This document shows positions 17,764 through 26,520 of a stretch of DNA of 64,000 nt, piece after piece. The stretch is from Planctomycetota bacterium. GTDB lineage: Bacteria > Planctomycetota > Phycisphaerae > UBA1845 > UTPLA1. A program made the translations under genes and the position numbers. The notes below the pieces were generated by a model. The model ran no database searches. It was not told the DNA's origin and was given only the letters and a program-made list of their open reading frames with translations. Where the stretch lies: contig QEVG01000004.1 in assembly GCA_003576905.1 (NCBI GenBank), positions 1-64,000 of the forward strand, read 5' to 3'. The stretch's first letter is position 1. Each line of letters opens with the position of its first letter.

Positions 17764-19266
17764 ATGAACACGCAACACGATCAATACTACGAGGACCGGC
17801 TCCGGAAGCTTCAGGCCATCGCCGCGATGGGCATCGACCCCTACGGCCAGAAGTACACGGACGTGCGGCAGAACGCGGACATCCGGGCCTTCGCCGAGCG
17901 GCTGGCGATCGAGGCCGGGCAGACGGACGAGACGGCGCGGGTGCGCGCCGCCGGCCGGGTGATGCTGCGCCGGGTGATGGGCAAGCTCGCGTTTCTGACG
18001 ATCCGCGACTGGTCCGGCGACATGCAGATCGGCGTGTCGAAGGCGAAGGTCGGTGACGCCGGCTGGGCACTTCTCGAGAATCTCGACCTCGGCGATCACA
18101 TCGGGGCCGACGGCCTGCTCGGCCGGACAAAGACGAACGAGATCACCGTCTGGGCCGATCAGCTTACCTTCCTCTGCAAGGCGCTGCGCACGCCGCCGGA
18201 GAAGTTTCACGGCCTGACCGACGTCGACATCCGCTACCGCGAGCGGTATGTCGATCTCTTTTCCAACCCCGACGTCATGCAGACCTTCCGCGCGCGCAGC
18301 CGGATCGTCGAGGCCGTGCGGCGCTACTTCCAGGGGCAGGGCTTTCTCGAAGTCGAGACGCCGATGCTCCAATCCGTCTATGGCGGGGCGGCGGCCCGGC
18401 CCTTCATGACGCATCACAACACGCTGGACATGGACCTGTTCCTGCGCATCAGCCCCGAACTGCATCTCAAGCGGCTGCTCGTCGGCGGCATGGAGCGGGT
18501 CTTCGAGATCAACCGCAACTTCCGCAACGAGGGCATCAGCACCCAGCACAATCCCGAGTTCACCATGATGGAGTGCTACCAGGCCTACGGCGACCTGTCC
18601 GACATGATGAACCACGTCGAGGGGCTCTTCGTCGCCGGCATCGAGTCCATCGGCGGGGGCTTCAAGCGGCGCTTCCGCGAGCTGGACATCGACTTCTCGC
18701 CACCGTGGCCGCGCCGGACGTACAGCGACCTGCTCCGCGAGCATGCCGGAGTCGAGCTGAGAGACGCGGCGGGCATCCGCAAGAAGGCCGAGTCGCTCGG
18801 CCTGCTGAAGCTATCGCCGGAGGAGCTTGCCGCCGGCGTGCGCGCCGAGACGATGGACCCGGCCATCCTGGCGAATCGGGTCTTCGAGGCGACCGTGGAG
18901 CCGACGCTGATCCAGCCGACCTTTGTCGTGGAGTACCCCGCGGCCCTGTGCCCGCTGACGCGGCGGAAGAAGGACGACCCGACGATCGCGCTGCGGTTCG
19001 AGGCGTACGTCGCGTGCATGGAGGTGGGCAACGCGTACACGGAGCTGAACGACCCGGCGATCCAGCGGGAGACCTTCGGCTCGCAGCTCGAGGGCGAGGG
19101 GGACGAGACGATGCGCGTGATGGACGAGGACTTCATCAAGGCGCTGGAGTTCGGCATGCCCCCGGCCGGGGGGCTTGGCGTGGGGATTGACCGGCTGGTG
19201 ATGCTGCTGACGAATTCGGCGAGCATTCGGGATGTGATCCTGTTTCCGCTGCAAAGGCCGAAGTAG
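17764..19266 (+). CDS. lysS: Lysyl-tRNA synthetase (class II)
   Basis: Charges tRNA-Lys. It has 500 residues, the normal class II length. The N-terminal OB-fold anticodon domain (about 55-170, 'VMLRRVMGKLAFLTIRDWSG') is followed by the catalytic core with motif 1 ('RRYFQGQGFLEVETPML'), motif 2 ('FRNEGISTQHNPEFTMMECY') and motif 3 ('GLGVGIDRLVMLL'). The ATG at 17764 has no ribosome binding site, but a promoter lies immediately upstream. About 670 gene-free bases follow. Confidence 0.97.
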   Translation: MNTQHDQYYEDRLRKLQAIAAMGIDPYGQKYTDVRQNADIRAFAERLAIEAGQTDETARVRAAGRVMLRRVMGKLAFLTIRDWSGDMQIGVSKAKVGDAGWALLENLDLGDHIGADGLLGRTKTNEITVWADQLTFLCKALRTPPEKFHGLTDVDIRYRERYVDLFSNPDVMQTFRARSRIVEAVRRYFQGQGFLEVETPMLQSVYGGAAARPFMTHHNTLDMDLFLRISPELHLKRLLVGGMERVFEINRNFRNEGISTQHNPEFTMMECYQAYGDLSDMMNHVEGLFVAGIESIGGGFKRRFRELDIDFSPPWPRRTYSDLLREHAGVELRDAAGIRKKAESLGLLKLSPEELAAGVRAETMDPAILANRVFEATVEPTLIQPTFVVEYPAALCPLTRRKKDDPTIALRFEAYVACMEVGNAYTELNDPAIQRETFGSQLEGEGDETMRVMDEDFIKALEFGMPPAGGLGVGIDRLVMLLTNSASIRDVILFPLQRPK

Positions 19267-19933
19267 GGCGGGGGAACGGCGGAAAGGGAACAGGGAACAG
19301 AGAAGGCAGGGGGGGCTGGTCGGGGGGCAGTGGTGTGGCACTTGTGGCGTCTCCGGTTCGAAGCGGCGCGGGGCGCGCGGGGGGGGTGCGGGACGGCGCG
19401 GGGGGCCGCTGCGAGGGTCCGGAAAAGCAAACCTGAACGGGGGCACGCACAAATTATTTTTATCCTGAAAAACCGCGTTCCTTGCGCAGGAAGGCTGAAT
19501 GAAACCTGAACAACCTGAATGCGTTCAGGTTTGGAGCGGGGCGGGGCGCGAACGGTGAGTTGCGAAAAGCGAGCGTAAGTCATACGCGTGTCCTCCGGGC
19601 GCGGAGCGGGCGGGGCGATTCAGCGCGGGGGGATGCGCGCGATCGCCGGCCCGTTCTCGCGGGTTATGACCTTCCTCCTTGCTCGCCGTGCGCGCCTTCT
19701 TCCAACGTCGAAGCGTCGAAAGGTCGAAATTGGATCAGGGAGCAGAAAAGCACTCGAGCGCGAGAGGGATCGAGGGAGGGGAGGCGGACGGCTTCGGCGT
19801 GAAGGTCGAGATCCGCGGCAGTGGGGCGCGTGGGCACTTTATGCGAAAGAACAGGGCATGCGCGGGACGCGACTGGTGATCAGACGACTGCGCCGCGCTC
19901 TACTCTCCTCCGACAATCTGCTAGGATTCTGTG
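19267..19933. other. Intergenic region, GC-skewed, with short repeats
   Basis: About 670 bases without a credible gene. The first part is very G-rich on the plus strand (19270-19410). It holds the AAACCTGAAC motifs described separately and, at 19704-19731, three close copies of CGTCGAA/GGTCGAA, a motif that recurs after the IOR-ACD gene and before fpg. Open frames here have unnatural compositions. Confidence 0.4.
19429..19532. repeat. AAACCTGAAC repeats with a perfect hairpin
   Basis: AAACCTGAAC occurs at 19429-19438 and 19502-19511, and as its exact complement GTTCAGGTTT at 19523-19532. The last two form a perfect 10-bp inverted repeat around an 11-base loop, itself containing ACCTGAA. An AT-rich patch (AAATTATTTTTATC, 19451-19464) lies between. 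It could be an operator or a decayed mobile-element end. Confidence 0.5.
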
Positions 19934-21949
19934 ATGAGCACGGGCCGTGGAAAGAAGGACCGCAAACAAGCGAGGCGCGACGATAAGAAGCGCCAAGAAA
20001 GCCGACGGCGGGAAAAGTTCCTCGCCACACGCGCGGCTCCAGCAGAATACCCTCTCGCCCGTATCGACCCAATAAGCATGAGTCTGTTGCGAGACGAAAA
20101 GGAGCACTCCGAAGCGTTTTGGGCCAACCCGGAGATCCACTGCGCGAAGGATCTACGCGAACTAGGTTTGCGATGGAACACGGCCGGCCAGTTCCTTTCC
20201 GGCGAGGAAGCTCAAGAGGCTCTGGAACCAGCAATCGACGAGCTTATTGGATTGCTGAACCGGTTCATCTCCCGTGAGAACGCGCTGCGCTTATTCCTAT
20301 TGTTGCGAGGGAGCCTCAGAAGACCTACGGTCGGCTCATTCTTGGATGGCCATCGGACAAAGAACCTGCCATTTGACCGCCATGATCTGCGCAACGTCAT
20401 ATCAATGCTGGAGCTCGCGCTCTCGATGAGTGCCCGCGACAACGAATACTTCGAGACTTTCGGAATCGAGCAGGTGGTCGGCACTGGACCACCGAGTGAG
20501 TTGCTTACGAAATTGCCCAAAGTTCCTTCGGAAGCGATATTGGCCCTAAGAACTCTCCTCGACATTGGGATGGTGCTCTTTCTGTTTCAAAAGGCCTACT
20601 ATTGGGCTGGCCACGGTGCACACGTCAATATTCTCCCGAATGGTATGCTTGCAATGTGTTTCCCGAGTCCGGAGCATAGATCCGCACTTGAGTTCCAACG
20701 TCTCCGTGATAATGAACAGGAAGATTCGTTACAGCACCTAGTGCGCGCCGGCTTCCCGGGTCGCCTTATCGACGCACAGCCAAACAGCGATTCGATTTTC
20801 GTGATGAGGAAGACGCCAGCGGACTATGCTCAGTTCATGAGCGACATTCGTGCGAAGGATCCATCCGAATTTAATGCCCTCAACTTTGCACCTGCTTGGA
20901 TCGACTTGTCGGTGTGCTTCGATTTTCTTCGGCGTATGGGTGAAGGGGATTTAAAAAAGATCAACGATCTCACTTATCGCGAGATCATCGCTTGCGTCCG
21001 CGCTTTTTCCGAGATCGGACAATCCGCTTTCGATGATAGTGAAAGTCGATACTGGTTAGGTTGTTACGGCTGTTTTCCGATCGCGAGGTGGCTTTTTGAA
21101 GAGCGAATGGTGAAGATTCTGAGACAGAAACTCGGCGTCACCAGTGAGAACAATTGCCTTGAAACGCTCGTTAGATTCGAGCGAGTATTCCAGCTAGATC
21201 GCGGCGAAACATCGAGTCTATCGCAAGGCAGTCCCGTCCTCAAGTTCGCATCGCTCTCGAATGCATGGTTTCCCATCGAGCGAGGCGAAGGTGTACTGCT
21301 TGACTTTCTCGACTTACCCCGAGACTTGGCGAGGTGGTTAGGGCGCTTGCGCCTCGACGGCATTGGCGAAAATAGTCGCGGTCGCCTTTTTGAATCATGG
21401 CTGGCAACCGAGCTTGACCGATTGGAGCGTTCGCTTCGGCCGTTCGGCGTCTCGCGCGCTACAAGATTCGGAGACGTCTTTACTACGAAAAAGCGGCCCC
21501 ACACTGACATCGATGTAATCTGGGCGCTTCCTCCGTATCTTCTGCCCATTTCGTGCAAGAACTTTGATGTTTCGCCTGAAGAGGCTCGCGGCGTCCACAG
21601 CGCCATTACCACAAAGTGGAGCGGTGACGGAAAGGTTTCTGACAGCCTGGCCATTTGGGATGGCAAGATGACCGAATTATTTCGCTGTCCGAAATGGCGC
21701 GACCTCAATAATCGACTGGCCGAACTCGCCAAAGGCTGTCGGTTTGCGATCCCCGTGCTCGTTTCGCCGCGCGTTGAGTGGATTCCGACGCTCCGCGCCG
21801 ATTTGATGCTGCACCGCCGCACGGATGGAAAGAGCGCAGCAGCATGCGCGGTTCCACGCATTTGCACATTCGATGACCTTCGAAGGCTGGGCGAGCGCGG
21901 AGGCCCTAAGCCTCCATCGAATGCTGGCTATGTGATCGAGTTGGATTGA
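19934..21949 (+). CDS. Orphan protein with PD-(D/E)XK nuclease-like C-terminus
   Basis: A 671-residue protein of clearly lower GC than its neighbours, suggesting transfer. AGGA lies about eight bases before the ATG; a GTG at 19931 is in frame. The N-terminus (1-30) is very basic. The middle (about 60-470) is alpha-helical and unfamiliar. The C-terminal part has the layout of a PD-(D/E)XK nuclease: a helix with Glu in 'GRLFESWLATELDRL' (about 482-497), then 'HTDIDVIWALPPYLLPISCK' (about 521-541), giving D-x-D and SxK where the family has D and ExK. This hints at a restriction-type or nuclease role. No methylase or partner gene adjoins it. Function unproven. Confidence 0.75.
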   Translation: MSTGRGKKDRKQARRDDKKRQESRRREKFLATRAAPAEYPLARIDPISMSLLRDEKEHSEAFWANPEIHCAKDLRELGLRWNTAGQFLSGEEAQEALEPAIDELIGLLNRFISRENALRLFLLLRGSLRRPTVGSFLDGHRTKNLPFDRHDLRNVISMLELALSMSARDNEYFETFGIEQVVGTGPPSELLTKLPKVPSEAILALRTLLDIGMVLFLFQKAYYWAGHGAHVNILPNGMLAMCFPSPEHRSALEFQRLRDNEQEDSLQHLVRAGFPGRLIDAQPNSDSIFVMRKTPADYAQFMSDIRAKDPSEFNALNFAPAWIDLSVCFDFLRRMGEGDLKKINDLTYREIIACVRAFSEIGQSAFDDSESRYWLGCYGCFPIARWLFEERMVKILRQKLGVTSENNCLETLVRFERVFQLDRGETSSLSQGSPVLKFASLSNAWFPIERGEGVLLDFLDLPRDLARWLGRLRLDGIGENSRGRLFESWLATELDRLERSLRPFGVSRATRFGDVFTTKKRPHTDIDVIWALPPYLLPISCKNFDVSPEEARGVHSAITTKWSGDGKVSDSLAIWDGKMTELFRCPKWRDLNNRLAELAKGCRFAIPVLVSPRVEWIPTLRADLMLHRRTDGKSAAACAVPRICTFDDLRRLGERGGPKPPSNAGYVIELD

Positions 21950-22054
21950 CGATTTGCGTACGCAGGTCCCGCCGCGTAGCCAAATTGGTGCGTCCGAGAC
22001 GCACGCTACGACTGGCGCGACGTAACACGAGCGGATTGGGGAGAGAACTGAAAA

Positions 22055-22122
22055 GTGAAACTTTGCTTGTCCGGGCGACAAAGTGAAACTTTGATTGTCC
22101 GTGCGACGAGGTGAAACTTTGT
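22055..22122. repeat. Three tandem copies of a 28-bp unit
   Basis: Units start at 22055, 22083 and 22111, each beginning GTGAAACTTTG; the third is partial. Units one and two agree at 24 of 28 positions and include TTGTCCGNGCGAC. Three direct copies with no unique spacers are not a CRISPR array. IS21-family elements have multiple internal copies of end repeats of this kind, so this may be the stranded end of such an element. Confidence 0.6.
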
Positions 22123-22280
22123 GCTCCCCGGCTTGGCCGGTTTCTGAGCGCGGCGGGACAGATGGCCGCCCGAGGTCGTGGCCGGGCAACCCAGCGGCGT
22201 AGCCTGCGTTTTTGTCAGTCTCCCATCCCTGCCGGCGCAAGGGATGGGGGACGTCTGTCATGCCACCCAACAACGCGGCT

Positions 22281-22369
22281 ATGCCACCCGCGCGCGACCG
22301 GGACGGTCCTCGCCGGAGGCGAGCTCCTCGTCGAACACCACATGCCACCCGCGCGCGACCGGGACGGTC
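22281..22369. repeat. 28-bp direct repeat containing a small hairpin
   Basis: The 28-base sequence starting ATGCCACCCG occurs at 22281-22308 and 22342-22369, with a partial copy (ATGCCACCC) at 22260. Each copy contains GACCG-GGA-CGGTC, a 5-bp hairpin extended to 7 bp (GCGACCG/CGGTCGC) in the second copy. It resembles REP-type palindromic units. It lies just upstream of the permease gene. Confidence 0.55.
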
Positions 22370-22466
22370 GCACTCCCGTGGATTACGCAGGCGGCGCGTT
22401 CTTGTTCGTGGCGGAGCGGGGCGCGGCGTTTTGGCGTTTTCGGGGCGCGGCGTTTAGTATCTCCGC

Positions 22467-25142
22467 GTGCAATCACGACTTGCGGTGCTGTTGTTCGCTC
22501 TTTTCGCTCCGATCACGCTGCCGGCGTACGCGATCTTTCTCGCCATCAGCAATCTGCTCGGCGGGGCTTTCTATATCGTCATTGAGGTGACGGCGGCGCG
22601 GATACTTCGCCGCCCGATCGCGCTGACGCGCGGGCAGATGGCGGCGCTGGCCCTGCCGGTGCTGCTGGCCGCGCCGCTGGTGACGGCGGGGCACATGCTC
22701 ATCTGGCTCGTGCGGCTTGTCCTGAGCTGGCTCACCTGGCTCGGGCGCTGGCAGGCGGGTACGTCGGGCCGGGCGGCGAGTGCCGCGGTGGGGGCCGCGT
22801 GGCTGGCGGTGGCGGTGTGGACGACGGTGACGTGTCTCAACGCGGCGGTGGGGGCGGCCTGGATCGGGCGGCCGATCAGCGGCGGCCGGCAGTACGTCGA
22901 TTTCGTCAAGCGGCAGAAGCAGCTCGGCGAGATGCCCCCGGACATGCAGCAGCGGCGGCGCGAGGTGATCGCGGACCTGGAGCGTTATCGGGACGCGATG
23001 CACCCGCAGTGGGAGTTCATGCTGGGAGTGCTGCGCGACGACACGGCGATCTTCCGCTGGATTCGCAACATGGTGGTGCAGCGTCGGATCGCGGGTGTTC
23101 CGTGGTATTTCGATCCGGCGGAATTGTCGGAGGATGGCAACGATCACAGCGAGCTGATGCTGGGTCCGCTGATTCTTGTGTGGGGTCTGCTGATTCGCTG
23201 GCCGGGGATGTTCGCTTTTCTGCCGTGGCCGCCGCTTCGGCTTCTGGTGATGGCGCTGCGGGCGGGGCTTGCGGCGTGGGCGATGTATTACCTGATCACC
23301 TGGGAGCCGCTCACGATTTATTACAGCTTCTGGTTCTCGCCGGCGGAGAGCATGGGCGGGCCGCAGGCAGCGCCCCTGTATTTCAAGCTGCTGAGCCCGG
23401 CGCTGTGGCTGGGGCTTGATTATGAGCAGTGGGTACGCCCGGCCTGGTGGCTGTTTAACGCGGGTCTTTGGCTGGCGCTGGCGGTGGTGCTTGGTTTCTG
23501 CTGGCAGGCGGCGCGGAAGGCGGCGCCGCTGGTGGGTTGGCCGCGGTACTACGTGGCGTTCCTGGCTTCGCGGCTTCTTCAGCGGAAGCGGATCGCGTTT
23601 TTCAGTGTCGGTGCGGTGACGCTGTGCGTGGCGATGATGATCATCGTGATCAGCGTCATGGGGGGGTTCGTGGACAGCATCCGCAACCGGGCACACAGCC
23701 TGCTGGGCGACCTGGTGATGGACGGGCCGATGCAGGGCTGGCCGTATTACCAGGAGTTCATCGACCGGATCAGCAAGCTGAAGGACGAGCAAGGGCGTGC
23801 GCTGGTGGTGCAGGCGACGCCGCTGATCCGCACGTACGGCGTGCTTCAGTTTCCGAACACGAAGAAGACCAGCGCGGTGAGCATCGTGGGGATCCGGCTG
23901 GACGAGTACGTGCGGGTTAACAAGTTCGGGGAGGATCTGTTTTACAACAATCGCTACGGGGGGACGACGCTGGGACCGCAGGGCCAGCCGGTGTACGCGT
24001 TTGACGAGCGGAACATCGCCGTGCTGCCGGAGGCGTGCGAGCGGAAGTACCGGGCGTATCTCGATTCTCTGCCGCCGGAGGAACGGGCGAAGGAGGAAGA
24101 GAAGTACCGCCGGGAGCCGCACGACTTTTATCCCGGCCCGGGCGTGTTCAAGGGTCCGGAGGAGAAGCCGGGGGTGATCGGCAAGGAGTATCCGGGGGTG
24201 ATCATCGGGCGGAACATTCTGTTTCGCCGGCTGCCGTCGGGGGATTTTCGGCGCGGGGAGAACTATCCGCGGGGCGAGGCGTGTTACCTGACGGTGCTGC
24301 CGATGACGCGCGGGGGCGACGTGAGCCCGGAGCCGCCGCCGAAGCCGACATTCCGGTACGTGGATGACTCGCGGACGGGGATATACGAGATTGACTCGCT
24401 GAACGTGTACGTGGATTTCGACGTGCTTCAGACGCTGCTATCGATGGAGGCAGCGGAGCGTGCGGACGGCGGGGGCATGGCGGGGGCGCGGTGCACGCAG
24501 ATACAGATCAAGGCGCCGCCGGAGATCGGGGATGACCGGGCGAAGCTGGCGGCGCTGAAGGCGCGGATCGAGCAGGAGTGGCAGCGGCACATCGACGAGG
24601 CGCCGGCGGACGCGTTCGAGTTTGACATGCTGCACAACGTGAGCACGCATACGTGGGAAGAGATGCAGGCGAGCTTCATCTCGGCGATCGAGAAGGAGAA
24701 GTTCCTCGTTTTGATCATGTTCGGGGTGATCAGCATCGTGGCGATCTTTCTGATCCTGTGCATCTTTTACATGATCGTGCAGGAGAAGACGCGGGACATC
24801 GGGATCATCAAGAGCGTGGGAGGGAGTGCCGCAGGGGTGACGGCAGTGTTTCTTGCGTACGGCGGGGCGATCGGGCTGGTGGGGTGCATCCTGGGCTCGC
24901 TGCTGGGGACGGCGTTCGTGGAGCATATCAACGAGATCCAGGACTGGCTGGCGCGGATCAATCCGGCGTGGCGAGTGTGGAGCCCGGAGACGTATTCGTT
25001 TGACAAGATCCCGGACGTGTGGAAGTGGTCGGAGGTGATGTGGATCAGCGTGCTGGCGGTGGCGGCGTCGATCATCGGTGCGACGTTTCCGGCGCTTCGG
25101 GCGGGTCGGACGTGGCCGGTGGAGTCGCTGCGGTATGAGTAG
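22467..25142 (+). CDS. LolC/FtsX-type ABC transporter permease, enlarged
   Basis: An 891-residue inner-membrane protein. The C-terminal half is a MacB/FtsX-type permease of the lipoprotein-release (LolC/E) group: 'YYVAFLASRLLQRKRIAFFS' leads into the first span (about 365-400), a large periplasmic domain follows (400-745), then three spans with the typical 'EKTRDIGIIKSVGGSAAGV' motif (about 773-790). Residues 1-330 add at least five further hydrophobic segments not found in LolC. The GTG at 22467 has no obvious Shine-Dalgarno. Its ATPase partner is probably the gene at 25693, with a small toxin-antitoxin remnant between them. Confidence 0.88.
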   Translation: MQSRLAVLLFALFAPITLPAYAIFLAISNLLGGAFYIVIEVTAARILRRPIALTRGQMAALALPVLLAAPLVTAGHMLIWLVRLVLSWLTWLGRWQAGTSGRAASAAVGAAWLAVAVWTTVTCLNAAVGAAWIGRPISGGRQYVDFVKRQKQLGEMPPDMQQRRREVIADLERYRDAMHPQWEFMLGVLRDDTAIFRWIRNMVVQRRIAGVPWYFDPAELSEDGNDHSELMLGPLILVWGLLIRWPGMFAFLPWPPLRLLVMALRAGLAAWAMYYLITWEPLTIYYSFWFSPAESMGGPQAAPLYFKLLSPALWLGLDYEQWVRPAWWLFNAGLWLALAVVLGFCWQAARKAAPLVGWPRYYVAFLASRLLQRKRIAFFSVGAVTLCVAMMIIVISVMGGFVDSIRNRAHSLLGDLVMDGPMQGWPYYQEFIDRISKLKDEQGRALVVQATPLIRTYGVLQFPNTKKTSAVSIVGIRLDEYVRVNKFGEDLFYNNRYGGTTLGPQGQPVYAFDERNIAVLPEACERKYRAYLDSLPPEERAKEEEKYRREPHDFYPGPGVFKGPEEKPGVIGKEYPGVIIGRNILFRRLPSGDFRRGENYPRGEACYLTVLPMTRGGDVSPEPPPKPTFRYVDDSRTGIYEIDSLNVYVDFDVLQTLLSMEAAERADGGGMAGARCTQIQIKAPPEIGDDRAKLAALKARIEQEWQRHIDEAPADAFEFDMLHNVSTHTWEEMQASFISAIEKEKFLVLIMFGVISIVAIFLILCIFYMIVQEKTRDIGIIKSVGGSAAGVTAVFLAYGGAIGLVGCILGSLLGTAFVEHINEIQDWLARINPAWRVWSPETYSFDKIPDVWKWSEVMWISVLAVAASIIGATFPALRAGRTWPVESLRYE

Positions 25143-25231
25143 ATTGGAATGCGGCCGGCCGCATGGGGCCGGATGTGGTGCATAGTCAGGTAAGAGTCCC
25201 TGGCAGGCCGGTCTTCGGATTGAAGTGTCAC

Positions 25232-25339
25232 ATGCTTCGCACAACCGCGCACTGTGACGGTAAGGCGATTGTGCCTGATGAGCCGCTGAGTCTTTCCGAG
25301 GGGGAGCGGATCGAAGTCATCATTCTTCCGGTCCGTTGA
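25232..25339 (+). CDS. Tiny antitoxin of the AF2212/DUF104 type
   Basis: A 35-residue protein: 'MLRTTAHCDGKAIVPDEPLS' followed by LSEGERIEVIILPVR. The pattern 'V.AV.DGK...PDEPL.L.EG..V.V.I' is that of AF2212-like antitoxins, which are normally 60-75 residues and sit before a vapC toxin. It is short for the family. A degraded vapC follows directly, so this is probably the surviving half of a broken pair. Confidence 0.6.
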   Translation: MLRTTAHCDGKAIVPDEPLSLSEGERIEVIILPVR

Positions 25340-25595
25340 GACGTCGGAAAGCTCTGCAGGATGTTGATGCGATTGAATGCGATCCAGCGATTCACGTGGT
25401 GCGATGTGACGCGGCCTTGTTCGGAGCGGGGCTGGAGCTGTTTGGGAAGCGACGGGACAAGGAGTGGTCACTCACCGATTGCATATCGTTTCGCGTGTGG
25501 AGCGTGCGGATTTTGTTGACGCGTTCACAGGCGACGCTGATTTCGAACAAGCCGGATTCAGGGCCCTTCTGCGGCAGCCGCCTCCGGCGAACTGA
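25340..25595 (+). pseudogene. Remnant of a VapC (PIN-domain) toxin, truncated and frameshifted
   Basis: One frame gives 'IHVVRCDAALFGAGLELF' and 'RRDKEWSLTDCISF', the conserved last third of many PIN toxins. The sequence then shifts frame near 25495 to 'VERADFVDAFTGDADFEQAG' and 'FRALLRQPPPAN', ending at the TGA at 25593. Each piece is recognisable but no single frame spans both. The N-terminal half of the PIN domain, with the first catalytic Asp, is missing. It follows the AF2212-like gene. The toxin is almost certainly inactive. Confidence 0.7.
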
Positions 25596-25692
25596 TGGTC
25601 GCCGCCCGGCGTAGTACGGTTGCCGGGCCGGGGCTGTTCGGTTAAACCCGATGGCGCGGGCGATCCCGCGTGAAAACGGAGCGGTGTGCCGA

Positions 25693-26520
25693 GTGTCGAT
25701 ACTTCGCTGCCAGGATGTGCACAAGTCCTACTCGCTGGGCCGGACGGAGTTGCCGGTGCTGCGGGGGATTGATCTGTCTTTCGATGCCGGACGGTTTGTC
25801 GCGATCATCGGCAACAGCGGCAGCGGGAAGAGCACGCTGCTGCATGTTTTATCGGGGCTGGATGTTCCGCAGCGCGGGCAGGTATGGTTCGAGGGTCAGC
25901 CGTTATTCGAGCCGGAGGGTTTCCGGCGGATTCCGATCGGCCGGGACAGCGATGCGAATGGAAACCGGGCACGGCAGTGGCAGCGCCCGGGGCCGTTGAA
26001 GGCGAGCGGTGGGTCGGGCGGGGGGACGTCCGCGGCGGTTGCCGCGCCGCCGGTCTCGTTCAACATGCATCGCGATGAGCTGCTCAATCGCTCGTTCGGA
26101 TTTGTGTTTCAGTTTTATCATCTTCTGCCGGAGTTCGACGTACTGGAGAATGTGCTTCTGCCGGCGATGGTGGGCCGGTCGATGGGCAACTGGCTGACGG
26201 ATCGCGTGCGAACGGAGGAGCGGGCACGCAGCTTGCTGGACTCGGTGGGGCTGGGCGACCGGCTTGCGCACCGGCCGAGCGAATTGTCTGGCGGCGAGCG
26301 GCAGCGGGTCGCCATTGCCCGCGCGCTGATGAATGAGCCAGCGGTTCTTTTCGCGGACGAGCCGACGGGGAACCTGGATACGCGCACGGGCCGGGAGATT
26401 TTCGATCTGCTCAAGCGGCTGAACGCGGCGGGTCAGACGATCATCATGGTGACGCACGATCGCGAGCTGGCGGGCCGGACGGATCAGGTTGTGCAGATCG
26501 TGGACGGACGTGTACAATAG
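25693..26520 (+). CDS. LolD-type ABC transporter ATPase with an internal insert
   Basis: A 275-residue ATPase, probably the partner of the FtsX-type permease at 22467. Walker A is GNSGSGKST (about 40-48), the signature is LSGGERQ, Walker B is VLFADEP followed by the D-loop 'TGNLDTRTG' and the switch His in 'MVTHDREL'. Between Walker A and the Q-loop is an extra stretch of about 40 residues rich in Gly, Ala, Ser and Arg (roughly 82-122) that standard LolD proteins lack. I favour the GTG at 25693 (GGAG 11 bases upstream); an ATG at 25651 would add 14 residues but has no ribosome binding site. Confidence 0.9.
   Translation: MSILRCQDVHKSYSLGRTELPVLRGIDLSFDAGRFVAIIGNSGSGKSTLLHVLSGLDVPQRGQVWFEGQPLFEPEGFRRIPIGRDSDANGNRARQWQRPGPLKASGGSGGGTSAAVAAPPVSFNMHRDELLNRSFGFVFQFYHLLPEFDVLENVLLPAMVGRSMGNWLTDRVRTEERARSLLDSVGLGDRLAHRPSELSGGERQRVAIARALMNEPAVLFADEPTGNLDTRTGREIFDLLKRLNAAGQTIIMVTHDRELAGRTDQVVQIVDGRVQ
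26489..26518 (+). promoter_or_regulatory. Possible promoter for the aminotransferase gene
   Basis: TTGTGC (26489-26494), 18 bases, TACAAT (26513-26518). It lies in the last codons of the ATPase gene and faces the aminotransferase about 190 bases downstream. Confidence 0.35.

Noticed and set aside
22055-22122. CRISPR array
   Set aside because: The units abut directly with no variable spacers, there are only three copies and no cas gene is near.
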